From contig NZ_BAABKE010000005.1 of NCBI RefSeq assembly GCF_039543665.1, positions 186,001-250,000 on the forward strand: DNA of 64,000 nt. Reading direction: 5' to 3'. How positions within the stretch are numbered: position 1 is the stretch's first letter; each line of letters starts with the position of its first letter. The notes under the pieces were generated by a model. The model did no database searches and had not been told where the DNA came from. It saw nothing but the letters and a program-made list of their open reading frames with translations. The translations under genes were made by a program, and so were the position numbers. Of this stretch, positions 44,119-52,831 are shown piece after piece. The DNA is from Wohlfahrtiimonas larvae. Lineage in GTDB: Bacteria; Pseudomonadota; Gammaproteobacteria; Cardiobacteriales; Wohlfahrtiimonadaceae.

Positions 44119-45237
44119 ATGAAGAAAATTTTAGAGATTTTAATTGTGGGCTTTGCATATGCTAGTGTAGTGGTTGGTGCAGGCAATGCCTCAGGTATGG
44201 AGCCATTCTTTTATTACACATCATTTGGATTAGATGGTACTACAGGTGTGCTACTTGCAACTGCTTTGTACGGTATTGTGGGCTATTTTGTTGTGGGATT
44301 AGGTCAGCGTTTGCAATCTAAAAACTATAAAGAAGCAGTTTATTTAGTGGGTGGTAAAAAAGTTGGTAAATTTGTGGATATCTTAATCATTATTATGATG
44401 TTGGGTACTGGTATTATCATGTTATCAGGCAGTGGTGCGCTTTTCCATCAGCAATACAATATGCCTTATTGGCAAGGTTCATTGATCATGACATTGTTGG
44501 TCATCGGGACATTGATGCTTCGTTTGCGTAAGATCATTTTAGTGATTGGTATGATTACACCGATCTTAATTGGATTATTATCCATTATGATTTATCAGGG
44601 TTTATCGAATCAAACAGAAACATTTGCTGAGTTAAATGATTATGTGATTGCCGTTGGTGCGACTTTGCCCGATACATTACCCAATTGGTGGATGGCTGCG
44701 ATTAATCACGTCACAATGATGACAGTAGCAGGCGTTGGGATGTCGTTGGTCATCGGTGGTGAAGAGAAAGACCCAAAAGTAGCACGTTTAGGTGGTGCTT
44801 TAGGTGGTTTGATCATTGGTGGCGTTTTAGCAATGGGGCACTTTGCATTGTTTGCACAAATCAAAACAATTGCACCAACCGTAGATACATTGGCACAAAT
44901 GCCATCATTACAGATCATGAATACATATGCGCCACATTTAAGCTCAGCATTGAGTATGGTGGCATTAGCGATGATTTATAGCACAGCTGTGAGTATGTTC
45001 TATGTGTTTATTTCACGTTATTTTGAAATGGAAACACAAAAGTCACGGATTGCAATCTTGGCAATCTTGGGAATTGGTTATGGCATCAGCTTTGTAGGCT
45101 TCATTCAGTTGATGGGATATTTCTACCCAATTGCAGGTTATGTGGGGATTGTTTTGATTGCAATTATTTTTTATGGTCCATCGAAGATCAGACGTTTAGA
45201 AAGAGAAGGACATTTAACAAAAGTTGTATATAGCTAA
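44119..45237 (+). CDS. YkvI-family membrane transporter-like protein (copy 2)
   Basis: 372 aa, about ten membrane helices, AGGAGG upstream of the ATG. N-terminal GFAYASVVVGAGNASGMEPF aligns with the same place in the first copy (31857-32963), and GVGMSLVIGGEEKDPKVARL with GAGMSLVMGGSEKNENIAKW, so the two are paralogues. Divergent from amaB; a role in uptake or export of lysine, pipecolate or a related compound is inferred only from position. It has its own terminator. Confidence 0.75.
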   Translation: MKKILEILIVGFAYASVVVGAGNASGMEPFFYYTSFGLDGTTGVLLATALYGIVGYFVVGLGQRLQSKNYKEAVYLVGGKKVGKFVDILIIIMMLGTGIIMLSGSGALFHQQYNMPYWQGSLIMTLLVIGTLMLRLRKIILVIGMITPILIGLLSIMIYQGLSNQTETFAELNDYVIAVGATLPDTLPNWWMAAINHVTMMTVAGVGMSLVIGGEEKDPKVARLGGALGGLIIGGVLAMGHFALFAQIKTIAPTVDTLAQMPSLQIMNTYAPHLSSALSMVALAMIYSTAVSMFYVFISRYFEMETQKSRIAILAILGIGYGISFVGFIQLMGYFYPIAGYVGIVLIAIIFYGPSKIRRLEREGHLTKVVYS

Positions 45238-45275
45238 TTTCACTGATAATAATAAGTTTTGGTAGTTGTTATTTG

Positions 45276-45297
45276 AGCGGCGCAAGCCGCTTTTTTT
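45276..45297 (+). terminator. Terminator of YkvI copy 2
   Basis: Perfect 6-bp stem AGCGGC/GCCGCT, GCAA tetraloop, followed by T6. Confidence 0.9.
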
Positions 45298-45383
45298 ATG
45301 CTCAAAATAAAATTATTTTTGTCACAAATCTGTTAAAAAAGCTTGGTAGCATCAGGTGAGTTTCATTTCAAAGGAGCACAACG

Positions 45384-46028
45384 ATGCAAGAGCGATCGAT
45401 TCTATTCATAGACATTGAAAACTGCCCCTCAAAGATCACTGAACTTATCCTAGAATTCAAAGAATATCAAAAAGTTGTGATCTGTTATGCTAATACCAAC
45501 GTGAAAATTCCCCTAGATTGGTTAACTTCATTGAGTAACTTTGTGATGCAAGGTCGCTTAGAGCTTATTAAAATGGGCGATACAGCCAATAATTCTGCGG
45601 ACTTTGGTATTACTTTTATGCTCGGCTGTTACTTTGAGCAATATGATCGCTTTGAAATTTATTCTAATGATAAAGATTTCGATGCGATCATTAATTTAGT
45701 GAATCGTGCGCCTAATAAAAAAGCTAAGCGCGTAGGTACAACAAGGAGTGATAAAGAATTACAGTTTGATTCTTTGCTCATTAAAATGTGCAAAATGCTT
45801 TCTAAAATAGAAGATAATTCACGTCCTGCAAAAGTGGAAGGCTTACGGAATTCGATTCGTGCACAGCTTAAAGCCCGCGATATGACGGACAGAGCACGCG
45901 AACATTTAGTGAGCCATGTGATTAACCGCATGGAATTTTTGGATGTTGTACACATCAAAAACCAAGGCAACCTTGTGAAATATAATGCAAACCGAATGCA
46001 GGATTTCCTTAGCAAAATGACGGCTTAA
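45384..46028 (+). CDS. NYN/PIN-like domain protein, putative RNase
   Basis: 214 aa. The first 110 residues show the NYN/PIN pattern: LFIDIENCP (Asp10), VVICYANTN, NSADFGITFMLG (central Asp), and IYSNDKDFDAIINL (two Asp). These acidic residues would bind the metal for endonuclease activity. The C-terminal half (LKARDMTDRAREHLVSHVIN) is basic and helical, perhaps for RNA binding. AAGGAG before the ATG. It precedes an acidic protein gene by 61 bases on the same strand; target unknown. Confidence 0.75.
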   Translation: MQERSILFIDIENCPSKITELILEFKEYQKVVICYANTNVKIPLDWLTSLSNFVMQGRLELIKMGDTANNSADFGITFMLGCYFEQYDRFEIYSNDKDFDAIINLVNRAPNKKAKRVGTTRSDKELQFDSLLIKMCKMLSKIEDNSRPAKVEGLRNSIRAQLKARDMTDRAREHLVSHVINRMEFLDVVHIKNQGNLVKYNANRMQDFLSKMTA

Positions 46029-46089
46029 ATCAAAGTCATTTGTGAGAAACTTTGTTATCATAACTCAATGATAAAAAAGGAGTTTTATA

Positions 46090-46623
46090 ATGAAGAAGTT
46101 AGATGTATGCCCAACTTGGGAAGATTTTGAGAGCTTGTTTCTAGAATTTGAGTCTGAAGATGAACGTGATCAAAAAATTGAAGATTATGAGAATGACTTC
46201 ACATTTAGTGTAGATGGTGGTTGTACGTTAACAGGTGCCTTCAGTGAAGGTTTTCCTGAAGCATTAGAAGTGGAAGAGCTAATCGATGAAGATACAATTG
46301 ATTGGGCAACTTTAGATGCTGGTACACCATTTATGATTAATTATCAGGGTAAACAACTACAATGTTATGAGTCAGGTTTTGAGGATGATGAAGAAGAGGC
46401 ATTCTACTATGAGGGCATTACAGCTCTATCTAACTTATTACTTGAATTAGGTTTAGTGTTGAAACAGTTTGTGCCTACAGGAATAGGCTCAGATTTGGTT
46501 TTTGCATTGATTCCATTGGAAATATGGAATAAAGGCTTAGAAACATTTGGTTTAGATGAGTTGCGAGAAATATTTGTGGATTTTGGTGATCCTAAAATTT
46601 TCGAGTATTTAATGGAAGAATAA
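46090..46623 (+). CDS. Acidic hypothetical protein
   Basis: 177 aa, strongly acidic (FLEFESEDERDQKIEDYEND, ESGFEDDEEEAFYYEG), no signal peptide or membrane segment. AAGGAG before the ATG. I do not recognise the family. Acidic proteins next to nucleases can act as inhibitors, but nothing in the sequence shows that here. It shares a terminator with the convergent AAA+ ATPase gene. Confidence 0.6.
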   Translation: MKKLDVCPTWEDFESLFLEFESEDERDQKIEDYENDFTFSVDGGCTLTGAFSEGFPEALEVEELIDEDTIDWATLDAGTPFMINYQGKQLQCYESGFEDDEEEAFYYEGITALSNLLLELGLVLKQFVPTGIGSDLVFALIPLEIWNKGLETFGLDELREIFVDFGDPKIFEYLMEE

Positions 46624-46626
46624 CTA

Positions 46627-46649
46627 AAAAGCCCTCGTTGAGGGCTTTT
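46627..46649. terminator. Bidirectional terminator
   Basis: AAAAGCCCT/AGGGCTTTT stem with a CGTTG loop between convergent genes. Confidence 0.88.
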
Positions 46650-46659
46650 CTATGGTTAA

Positions 46660-48756
46660 TTACTTACTCACCACAAACCCAATCGTGGTGCCTTTGGCTT
46701 GTTTCAAATCGTTTTCCTTAACAAGCTGTGCGATGATCTCTTCAGGTTTTGTGATCACGCCCAATTTTGCTTGGCGGGCAGAAATTGCAAAGTCACCCGG
46801 TGCTAGGCTTGTGAGTTTCTTAAAACTCTCTTCCAATGCAGGATCAATCTCTTTAAAGCCCAAATAACGGCATTGTTCATTGAAGAGCAACCAAGCTTGT
46901 TCAGCTGTTAAGTAATTAAACTTCACTTTAAAGTCAAAACGGCGGAGCATTGCTTGATCCAAATGATCCATTAAGTTTGTGGTTGCGATGAAAATGCCTG
47001 AAAACTCTTCCATTTGCGTCAGCATTTCGTTCACCATTGTGACTTCATAATTCTGTTGAGCATGGCGGCGATCACGTAAGAAGCTATCCACTTCATCCAT
47101 CAACAAGATTGCGCCTGTTGTATTGGCTTCATGGAATGCAGCGGCGATTTGTTTCTCAGTTTCGCCCACATATTTATCCATCAAATCTGATACTTTTTTG
47201 ATGAGCAAAGGCTTGTTGAGATAATCCGATAAGTAATGTGCAAATGCTGATTTACCAGTGCCTGAAGCGCCATATAAACAGATGCGCGCTTCATTAAATA
47301 CTTTTAAACGCTCAGCCAATAGCGCCAAATTGTTATCAGTATTTGTGAATGCAGGGTTATAAATCTCACTCAATCCGCCAATTTTTGCGATGCGAATTTC
47401 ATCATTGCCTTGTGCTTTCAAAGTGCCATTGATGATGGCAGCAGCTGCTTCATCGTAACTCACATCCAATGATTTCTCGATGGTATTGAGAACTTTTGCA
47501 GTGCGATCAATGATTGCAGGCACTAAATCTTTCGATAATGCCAAAGCATTCAATGTATTTGGGCTGAGTGAGCCTTTCAATGCTGATTCTAGCATTGCTT
47601 TACGTTCTGATTTTGGTGGTGGTGCTAAATGGAATGTGAAGTCGAAACGACGCACGATCGCAGGATCAATGTCGTAAGTATCGTTACATATCCAAATGGT
47701 TGGGATTTTGTTGGTTTCTAAAATATGGTTGAACCAAGCTTTCGAGAAGTTTGGTAAACCTTCTGAGGAAGCATCAAAGAATACATCTTCGATTTCATCA
47801 AAAATGATCATAGATTTTTGGTTGCAGAAGAAGTTTTGCGCAGCCAAATAAGCATATAAGCGCTGTTCGCCTTTTTCAACGCCTTCACCTTGAATGGATT
47901 CAGAAACTACTTCATAAGCAGAAACTTTAAAATGATCCACCAAAACGCGCGCGAGTTCTGTTTTCCCTGTGCCAGGTTCACCGTATACAAGAATATTCAC
48001 GCCTTTTTGGTTATGATCTAAAGCATGTTGTAAATATGGCACTAATACAGATAATTCAGTTTTTAAGTAACCGAAATTATCTAAAGTTAACTTTGTTGGC
48101 TTAGATTTAGAAACCACATCTTTCAATATATTGTATGGCGTTGTTTCATGTGAAAACATTGCTTCAATAAAGTTGCGGGATAACAAATCCACTTTGCCGC
48201 GGAAGAATAGAGAAGGGCCATGATGCACACGAACTAAACCTGTGCGTGCTAATGTACCATCCGATGCAAATGCTGTGCGAATATCTTGGGGCGTTTTTTG
48301 TAATAAAATAGATAAGAAACGATGCATTTGATCTGAGCTGATGGCACCTAATAAATCCAAAGCATTGTTCAGCAATGTTTCATTGTAAGTGATCAATGTG
48401 AACTCTAATAAAGCGCATTCCACATCAGATAAATCAATTAAAGTTTTAAGATTATCTAGATTATGACGAAGATCTTCGTTGTATGCTGCTGTGAGTAAAT
48501 CAGGAGCACTTAAAAGTATTTCTTGCTGTTCGCGTAATGAGTTTAAAATATCTGCCCGATTCAATGGGGGTTTATGGTTGATCCATTTATCCAATGAAAG
48601 GGCAGTTGCTAATTGATCATCGCTAAAAAAATCTTTATGGATAAATTCACGATGGCCACCTAAATCCAAAATAATGGTTAAAATCCATGAATGTACCAAT
48701 GGTGGTAATTGCTCGGAATATTCCATGGTTGTGGAAGGGAATGTTTGTTTTGTCAT
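46660..48756 (-). CDS. Tandem-domain AAA+ ATPase
   Basis: 698 aa with two AAA+ modules. The first has Walker A GEPGTGKTEL and Walker B SMIIFDEIEDVF (about residues 260-330). The second has GASGTGKSAF and ILLMDEVDSFLRD (about residues 500-560) with the arginine-rich AMLRRFDFKVKF. The N-terminal 200 residues are helical and unassigned. Resembles Cdc48/FtsH-type ATPases without a protease domain. It starts 17 bases after ccmB on the same strand, so it may be cotranscribed with the cytochrome c maturation genes; whether it works with them is unknown. Confidence 0.85.
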   Translation of the reverse strand: MTKQTFPSTTMEYSEQLPPLVHSWILTIILDLGGHREFIHKDFFSDDQLATALSLDKWINHKPPLNRADILNSLREQQEILLSAPDLLTAAYNEDLRHNLDNLKTLIDLSDVECALLEFTLITYNETLLNNALDLLGAISSDQMHRFLSILLQKTPQDIRTAFASDGTLARTGLVRVHHGPSLFFRGKVDLLSRNFIEAMFSHETTPYNILKDVVSKSKPTKLTLDNFGYLKTELSVLVPYLQHALDHNQKGVNILVYGEPGTGKTELARVLVDHFKVSAYEVVSESIQGEGVEKGEQRLYAYLAAQNFFCNQKSMIIFDEIEDVFFDASSEGLPNFSKAWFNHILETNKIPTIWICNDTYDIDPAIVRRFDFTFHLAPPPKSERKAMLESALKGSLSPNTLNALALSKDLVPAIIDRTAKVLNTIEKSLDVSYDEAAAAIINGTLKAQGNDEIRIAKIGGLSEIYNPAFTNTDNNLALLAERLKVFNEARICLYGASGTGKSAFAHYLSDYLNKPLLIKKVSDLMDKYVGETEKQIAAAFHEANTTGAILLMDEVDSFLRDRRHAQQNYEVTMVNEMLTQMEEFSGIFIATTNLMDHLDQAMLRRFDFKVKFNYLTAEQAWLLFNEQCRYLGFKEIDPALEESFKKLTSLAPGDFAISARQAKLGVITKPEEIIAQLVKENDLKQAKGTTIGFVVSK

Positions 48757-48773
48757 GTAAAACTCAAGAAAAT

Positions 48774-49442
48774 TTAATGAAGGCTGATGCGCAGTGCAAA
48801 AGCTGTAATCAGAGGGGCGACAGCAAGCGAAATTAAGTCCAAGGCTGCGAATACGGCATAGAAACCGATCACAGAATGGCCTTCAACAATACGTAATGTT
48901 GCCTGTACGCCAAAAATTAGTACGGGTAAGAATAATGGTAGTGCAATGATACTCAATAATAAGCCTGCACGTTTTAATTGTAGTGTTAAAGCAGTACAAA
49001 TGGCACCAATACAACTTAAAATAGGCGTGCCAATGAGTAAAAGAAATGTGGTTTCTAGTGCTTGTGGCACAGAAAAATAGAGCATTAAGCCTAAAATTGG
49101 TGAAACAATAATGAGTGGTACGGCTGTTAAACACCAATGTGCAATGATCTTGGCGAATACAACGATAACTAATGGTGATCCTGACAGCATTAATTGTTCT
49201 AATGAGCCATCATCATAATCACTTTTAAATAAACGATCCATGATCAACATATTCGATAATAGAGCACCAATCCATAAAATGGCAGGTGAAACATCACGCA
49301 TGACTTTTTCATTATCCAACCCTAATCCGAGTGGAAATAGACTCACAACGATCAAGAAAAAGATCATAGGAGTCAGTAACTCTGTGCGTTGGCGCATGCC
49401 TAATTGTAGATCACGTTGAATGATCGCAGTGAATACACTCAT
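48774..49442 (-). CDS. ccmB: Heme exporter permease CcmB
   Basis: 222 aa, six membrane segments. N-terminal FTAIIQRDLQLGMRQRTELL and PLGLGLDNEKVMRDVSPAIL are typical of CcmB. It forms, with CcmA and CcmC, the ABC complex that releases holo-CcmE during cytochrome c maturation. Its ATG overlaps the ccmA stop by four bases. Confidence 0.93.
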   Translation of the reverse strand: MSVFTAIIQRDLQLGMRQRTELLTPMIFFLIVVSLFPLGLGLDNEKVMRDVSPAILWIGALLSNMLIMDRLFKSDYDDGSLEQLMLSGSPLVIVVFAKIIAHWCLTAVPLIIVSPILGLMLYFSVPQALETTFLLLIGTPILSCIGAICTALTLQLKRAGLLLSIIALPLFLPVLIFGVQATLRIVEGHSVIGFYAVFAALDLISLAVAPLITAFALRISLH

Positions 49443-50080
49443 TCTTTCCTGTAGCTTTCAATAATATGGTGATGATTATACACACCTTCTGAGGGTGTTT
49501 GATGTGAAGTGAAGATAACTGTACCATTTTTTTGGTAATGTTCTGTAATGGCTGTTTCTAAAATCTCAATAGAGCGTTTGTCTAACGCAGTGAATGGTTC
49601 ATCGAGAATCCAAATAGTTTTGGGTTCTAGCCATAATCTGGATAGTGCAACCCTACGTCTTTGCCCTGCGGACAAAAAACGAATGGCACGATCTTGTGTT
49701 GGAATAGAAAGCATTTCAAACACTGATCGAATCTCTTCGTTTGTACGTTGCACATTTTGAATTTTGAGCATCGCATGAATATTTTCAAAGGCTGTGAGAT
49801 CTTCTTTTAAACCAAGTGCATGCCCGACATAGAGAATATTGTGGTGATAAGTATGAGCAAGCTCTTTACGATCAACATCGTTATAGAGAATATTGCCCAA
49901 ATAAATATTGTTTAAGCCAGCAACAACACGCAGGAAAGTTGTCTTGCCTGCGCCATTTTCACCTTCAATATAAAGGCTCATACCATTTTGTAATGTCAGT
50001 GAAACAGGGGTAAATACCTTACGGTAATTACGTGTAGCACTGACATCTTCAATGGTTAATCTGAACTCAGAAAATGCCAT
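49439..50080 (-). CDS. ccmA: Cytochrome c maturation ATPase CcmA
   Basis: 213 aa. Walker A GENGAGKTTF, signature LSAGQRRR, Walker B TIWILDEPFTALD. The short size and the LSAGQRRR signature fit CcmA. Hydrolyses ATP to free heme-loaded CcmE from CcmC. Sits after ccmI (2-base gap) and overlaps ccmB, at the end of the cluster rather than at the front as in E. coli. Confidence 0.93.
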   Translation of the reverse strand: MAFSEFRLTIEDVSATRNYRKVFTPVSLTLQNGMSLYIEGENGAGKTTFLRVVAGLNNIYLGNILYNDVDRKELAHTYHHNILYVGHALGLKEDLTAFENIHAMLKIQNVQRTNEEIRSVFEMLSIPTQDRAIRFLSAGQRRRVALSRLWLEPKTIWILDEPFTALDKRSIEILETAITEHYQKNGTVIFTSHQTPSEGVYNHHHIIESYRKE

Positions 50081-50082
50081 TA

Positions 50083-51816
50083 TTATTGCACCATAGGTGA
50101 AGCTTTGGATTCTTCACGAATTTGATCTAATGTAATGATATTAACTTTGCTAGGCGAGATCATCTGTTTAGTACTTTCAATATCACCTGCTTTGCCTACA
50201 ACATCGCTGCCCATGCTCAAGCGACCGCCAATTTCAAGGTTTTCCATAGTAAATAAGCTTGGTGTACCTTCCATTAATTTATTAGCATCAGTTACTGCAA
50301 TGGTTAACGGAAAAGTTAAGTTTTTTGCTGAAGGAATTTTCTTAGCAGCCAATGGCATGCGAGAACCTGCTGGAGAGATGAATAGATTTAATGTTGCTTC
50401 TTCAGGTAATGTGCTTAAGTCCACATTAGGCGCATTAACTTGTATAAGGAAGCGTTGATCTTTTTGTGCATTGACTAAATCAACAGTTTTTTGCATTGGT
50501 TCAGAGCGTTTACGGTTTTTTGAATTAACTTCAAACATAACAGCACTTTCATAAGCACCTTTTGCCAATTGCGATAGATCTGTGACATACACAGATTCAC
50601 CATTCACAATATTAGTAATTTCCGCAAACACAGCTAAATGTTCAAAGCTGCGAATAGGATTTTTGACATCATCAAAGCGATTAAAGTCATTCAATGCTAA
50701 TTCTGTTGGTAATTGTGTATCTGGGGTAATCAATATTTCTTTATAAGCCACAGAAGTATTATCTTCTTGATCAATCATATAAAGCGTTAAGATGGATGGT
50801 GTTGATAATTTATCCCAATCTAAGTCTGCAAATGTTTGTAAATTTATCACATAGTTGCGTACTTGTGTTGTTTCCATTGCCTGCTGAGTGACAGAAGTGA
50901 TAATCATATCAATTGCTTGCAATGTTTGTTGCACTTGCTCTTGACGTGATGGGTCTCTATTTTGAGCAAAGAGTTCACGCAAAATACGCCATTGTTCGAC
51001 AGATTTTTCAATCATTTGATTGTCATACAAGGCTTGGGCATACATCACACGCATAGAAGTTTCTGCAGGATACAATGCAAAGAAACGGTCCATTTTTGCT
51101 TGAATGGTAGGTGTAATCTTATTATTAGAGCTTTGCATTTCAATATCAATGATCATTGCATTGGCAATGAAATCAGTTGGTGATAAAGATAAAACACGAG
51201 TATAAACTTCGTGAGATGCACTAAGCCATTTCACATCATATAACAATTTACCCAATAATTTTAATGTTGGAATATTGTCATGTGTATCTTTTGCACTCAT
51301 AAAAAACAGAGCAGGAAAACCATATTTTAATTGATTAAAAATTTCTGGATCACGAGGTTGAGGCTCAATCGCTAAAATACCATTCAATGAGTCCAATTCA
51401 GAGGTTGGAATTACTTCACGCCATTCTGTGAACTCATTGATTAGGCGTGCACGTTCTGTATCAAATGTGCGTGTTTCTGGTGTATAAGAGTATGCCCAAA
51501 AGCCACCAATGGCTAATAAAGGAAAGAGTAAGGTAATAAGGACAACCAATAAACGAGCTGGTTGAGATAAGTTTTTACCATTTTTTTGGCTGATTTTTAA
51601 TAGATCACGTGCAGCTTCTGCATTTTGAATGTCATATTCTGCTTGTGTGAGTTGTCCATTAGCTAATTCAGCAGATAAGCGTTTTTCTGTCGCAAGATAA
51701 TTTTTTTGATAAATATCTTGTAAGGTAACTTCTTGCTGTGCTGATTTTGAACGAGTTAACGGATAAAAGATTGCCAATATTGTCAACGCGAAAAGGAGAA
51801 AAGATGCGAAAATCAT
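50083..51816 (-). CDS. ccmI: Cytochrome c maturation protein CcmI (TPR)
   Basis: 577 aa. Two membrane segments near the N-terminus (MIFASFLLFALTILAIFYPL and RLLVVLITLLFPLLAIGGFW) flank a cytoplasmic coiled loop, then a periplasmic TPR region (YTRVLSLSPTDFIANAMIID, VEQWRILRELFAQ) and a beta-rich C-terminal domain. CcmI holds apocytochrome c for heme ligation by CcmF/H. Longer than the E. coli CcmH C-terminal half, as in alpha- and other gammaproteobacteria where ccmI is separate. Overlaps ccmH by four bases. Confidence 0.88.
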   Translation of the reverse strand: MIFASFLLFALTILAIFYPLTRSKSAQQEVTLQDIYQKNYLATEKRLSAELANGQLTQAEYDIQNAEAARDLLKISQKNGKNLSQPARLLVVLITLLFPLLAIGGFWAYSYTPETRTFDTERARLINEFTEWREVIPTSELDSLNGILAIEPQPRDPEIFNQLKYGFPALFFMSAKDTHDNIPTLKLLGKLLYDVKWLSASHEVYTRVLSLSPTDFIANAMIIDIEMQSSNNKITPTIQAKMDRFFALYPAETSMRVMYAQALYDNQMIEKSVEQWRILRELFAQNRDPSRQEQVQQTLQAIDMIITSVTQQAMETTQVRNYVINLQTFADLDWDKLSTPSILTLYMIDQEDNTSVAYKEILITPDTQLPTELALNDFNRFDDVKNPIRSFEHLAVFAEITNIVNGESVYVTDLSQLAKGAYESAVMFEVNSKNRKRSEPMQKTVDLVNAQKDQRFLIQVNAPNVDLSTLPEEATLNLFISPAGSRMPLAAKKIPSAKNLTFPLTIAVTDANKLMEGTPSLFTMENLEIGGRLSMGSDVVGKAGDIESTKQMISPSKVNIITLDQIREESKASPMVQ

Positions 51817-52271
51817 TGATGAGTATCCTTTTTATTTAACAGCTCAGCCAATTGCTCTGCTTCTGATTGTGATAAAGGTTGGACAGTTTCAACGGCAGGT
51901 TTACGACGGCGCGTAAAAATGATGATGAGCACGCCTATTAAAATAATGGCAGGACCAAACCATAAAAACCATGTGATAGGTTTAACGGGTGGCGTATATA
52001 AGACAAAATCACCATAACGATCCACCATGAATGTTAGAATTTCGCTATCGCTTCTGCCATCGTTGATCATATCATAGACACGATCTTTCAAATCTTTGGC
52101 TAATGGTGCATCTGAATCAGCGAGGTTTTGATTTTGACATTTTGGACAACGTAAGTCTGTAATGAGTGAATTGAAACGTTTTTCATTAACAGTGCTTTCA
52201 AATGGATAAATATTTACATTTGCTGTGGCAACAGTGCCCAAGAATAACGCGAGCATTAATAACTTTTTCAT
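51813..52271 (-). CDS. ccmH: Cytochrome c maturation thiol protein CcmH
   Basis: 152 aa. Signal peptide LLMLALFLGTVATA, conserved LRCPKCQNQNLADSDAPLA with the redox pair, then VDRYGDFVLYTPP and one C-terminal membrane helix. Reduces the CXXCH cysteines of apocytochrome c. Shares one base with ccmG. Confidence 0.95.
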   Translation of the reverse strand: MKKLLMLALFLGTVATANVNIYPFESTVNEKRFNSLITDLRCPKCQNQNLADSDAPLAKDLKDRVYDMINDGRSDSEILTFMVDRYGDFVLYTPPVKPITWFLWFGPAIILIGVLIIIFTRRRKPAVETVQPLSQSEAEQLAELLNKKDTHQ

Positions 52272-52822
52272 TATGGTTGAGCTCCTTTAGCATCCAATGA
52301 TTCATAGATTGCTTTTAATTTGCTGTTCCAAATATCAGGTAAGATTGCGCCTACATGACGGTATTGGATCACATTATTTTTATCCACAAAAAATGTTTCA
52401 GGTGCGCCATAAACGCCGAGTTCAATACCAACAGCGCCACTCATATCTAAGAAATTGAATAAGTAAGGATTGCCAAGATTTTGTAACCATTCATATGCTA
52501 ATTTAGGATCATCCTTATAATTTACACCATAAATATTGATGCCCTGAGTTTTTAAAACATTCAATGTTTCATGTTCATCACGGCAAGTTGGACACCATGT
52601 TGCCCATATATTCACAAGGGCAGGGCCCTTGATGTCCTCATTGGTTAAAATTTGTGCGATAGATCCAGGTGCAGAGAGCTTACTCGCGCTAAATTCAGGT
52701 AATGGCTTGCCTTCTAATTGTGAAGGCAATTTGCTTGGATCATTGCCTAACGTAATGAAGAAGAAGCCAAAAACTCCCATTAAAGCAGCAACGGTAATAC
52801 CAACAATTACAGGTTTTTTCAT
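52271..52822 (-). CDS. ccmG: Thiol:disulfide interchange protein CcmG (DsbE)
   Basis: 183 aa. N-terminal anchor IVGITVAALMGVFGFFFITL and a thioredoxin fold with WATWCPTCRDEH, the CcmG active site. Passes reducing equivalents from DsbD/CcdA to CcmH. Nine-base gap after ccmF. Confidence 0.94.
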   Translation of the reverse strand: MKKPVIVGITVAALMGVFGFFFITLGNDPSKLPSQLEGKPLPEFSASKLSAPGSIAQILTNEDIKGPALVNIWATWCPTCRDEHETLNVLKTQGINIYGVNYKDDPKLAYEWLQNLGNPYLFNFLDMSGAVGIELGVYGAPETFFVDKNNVIQYRHVGAILPDIWNSKLKAIYESLDAKGAQP

Positions 52823-52831
52823 ATGAACTCC

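Noticed and set aside
48883..49137. 84-codon minus-strand frame within ccmB
   Set aside because: Same strand but other frame inside ccmB; composition rich in C, H, T, typical of a shadow.
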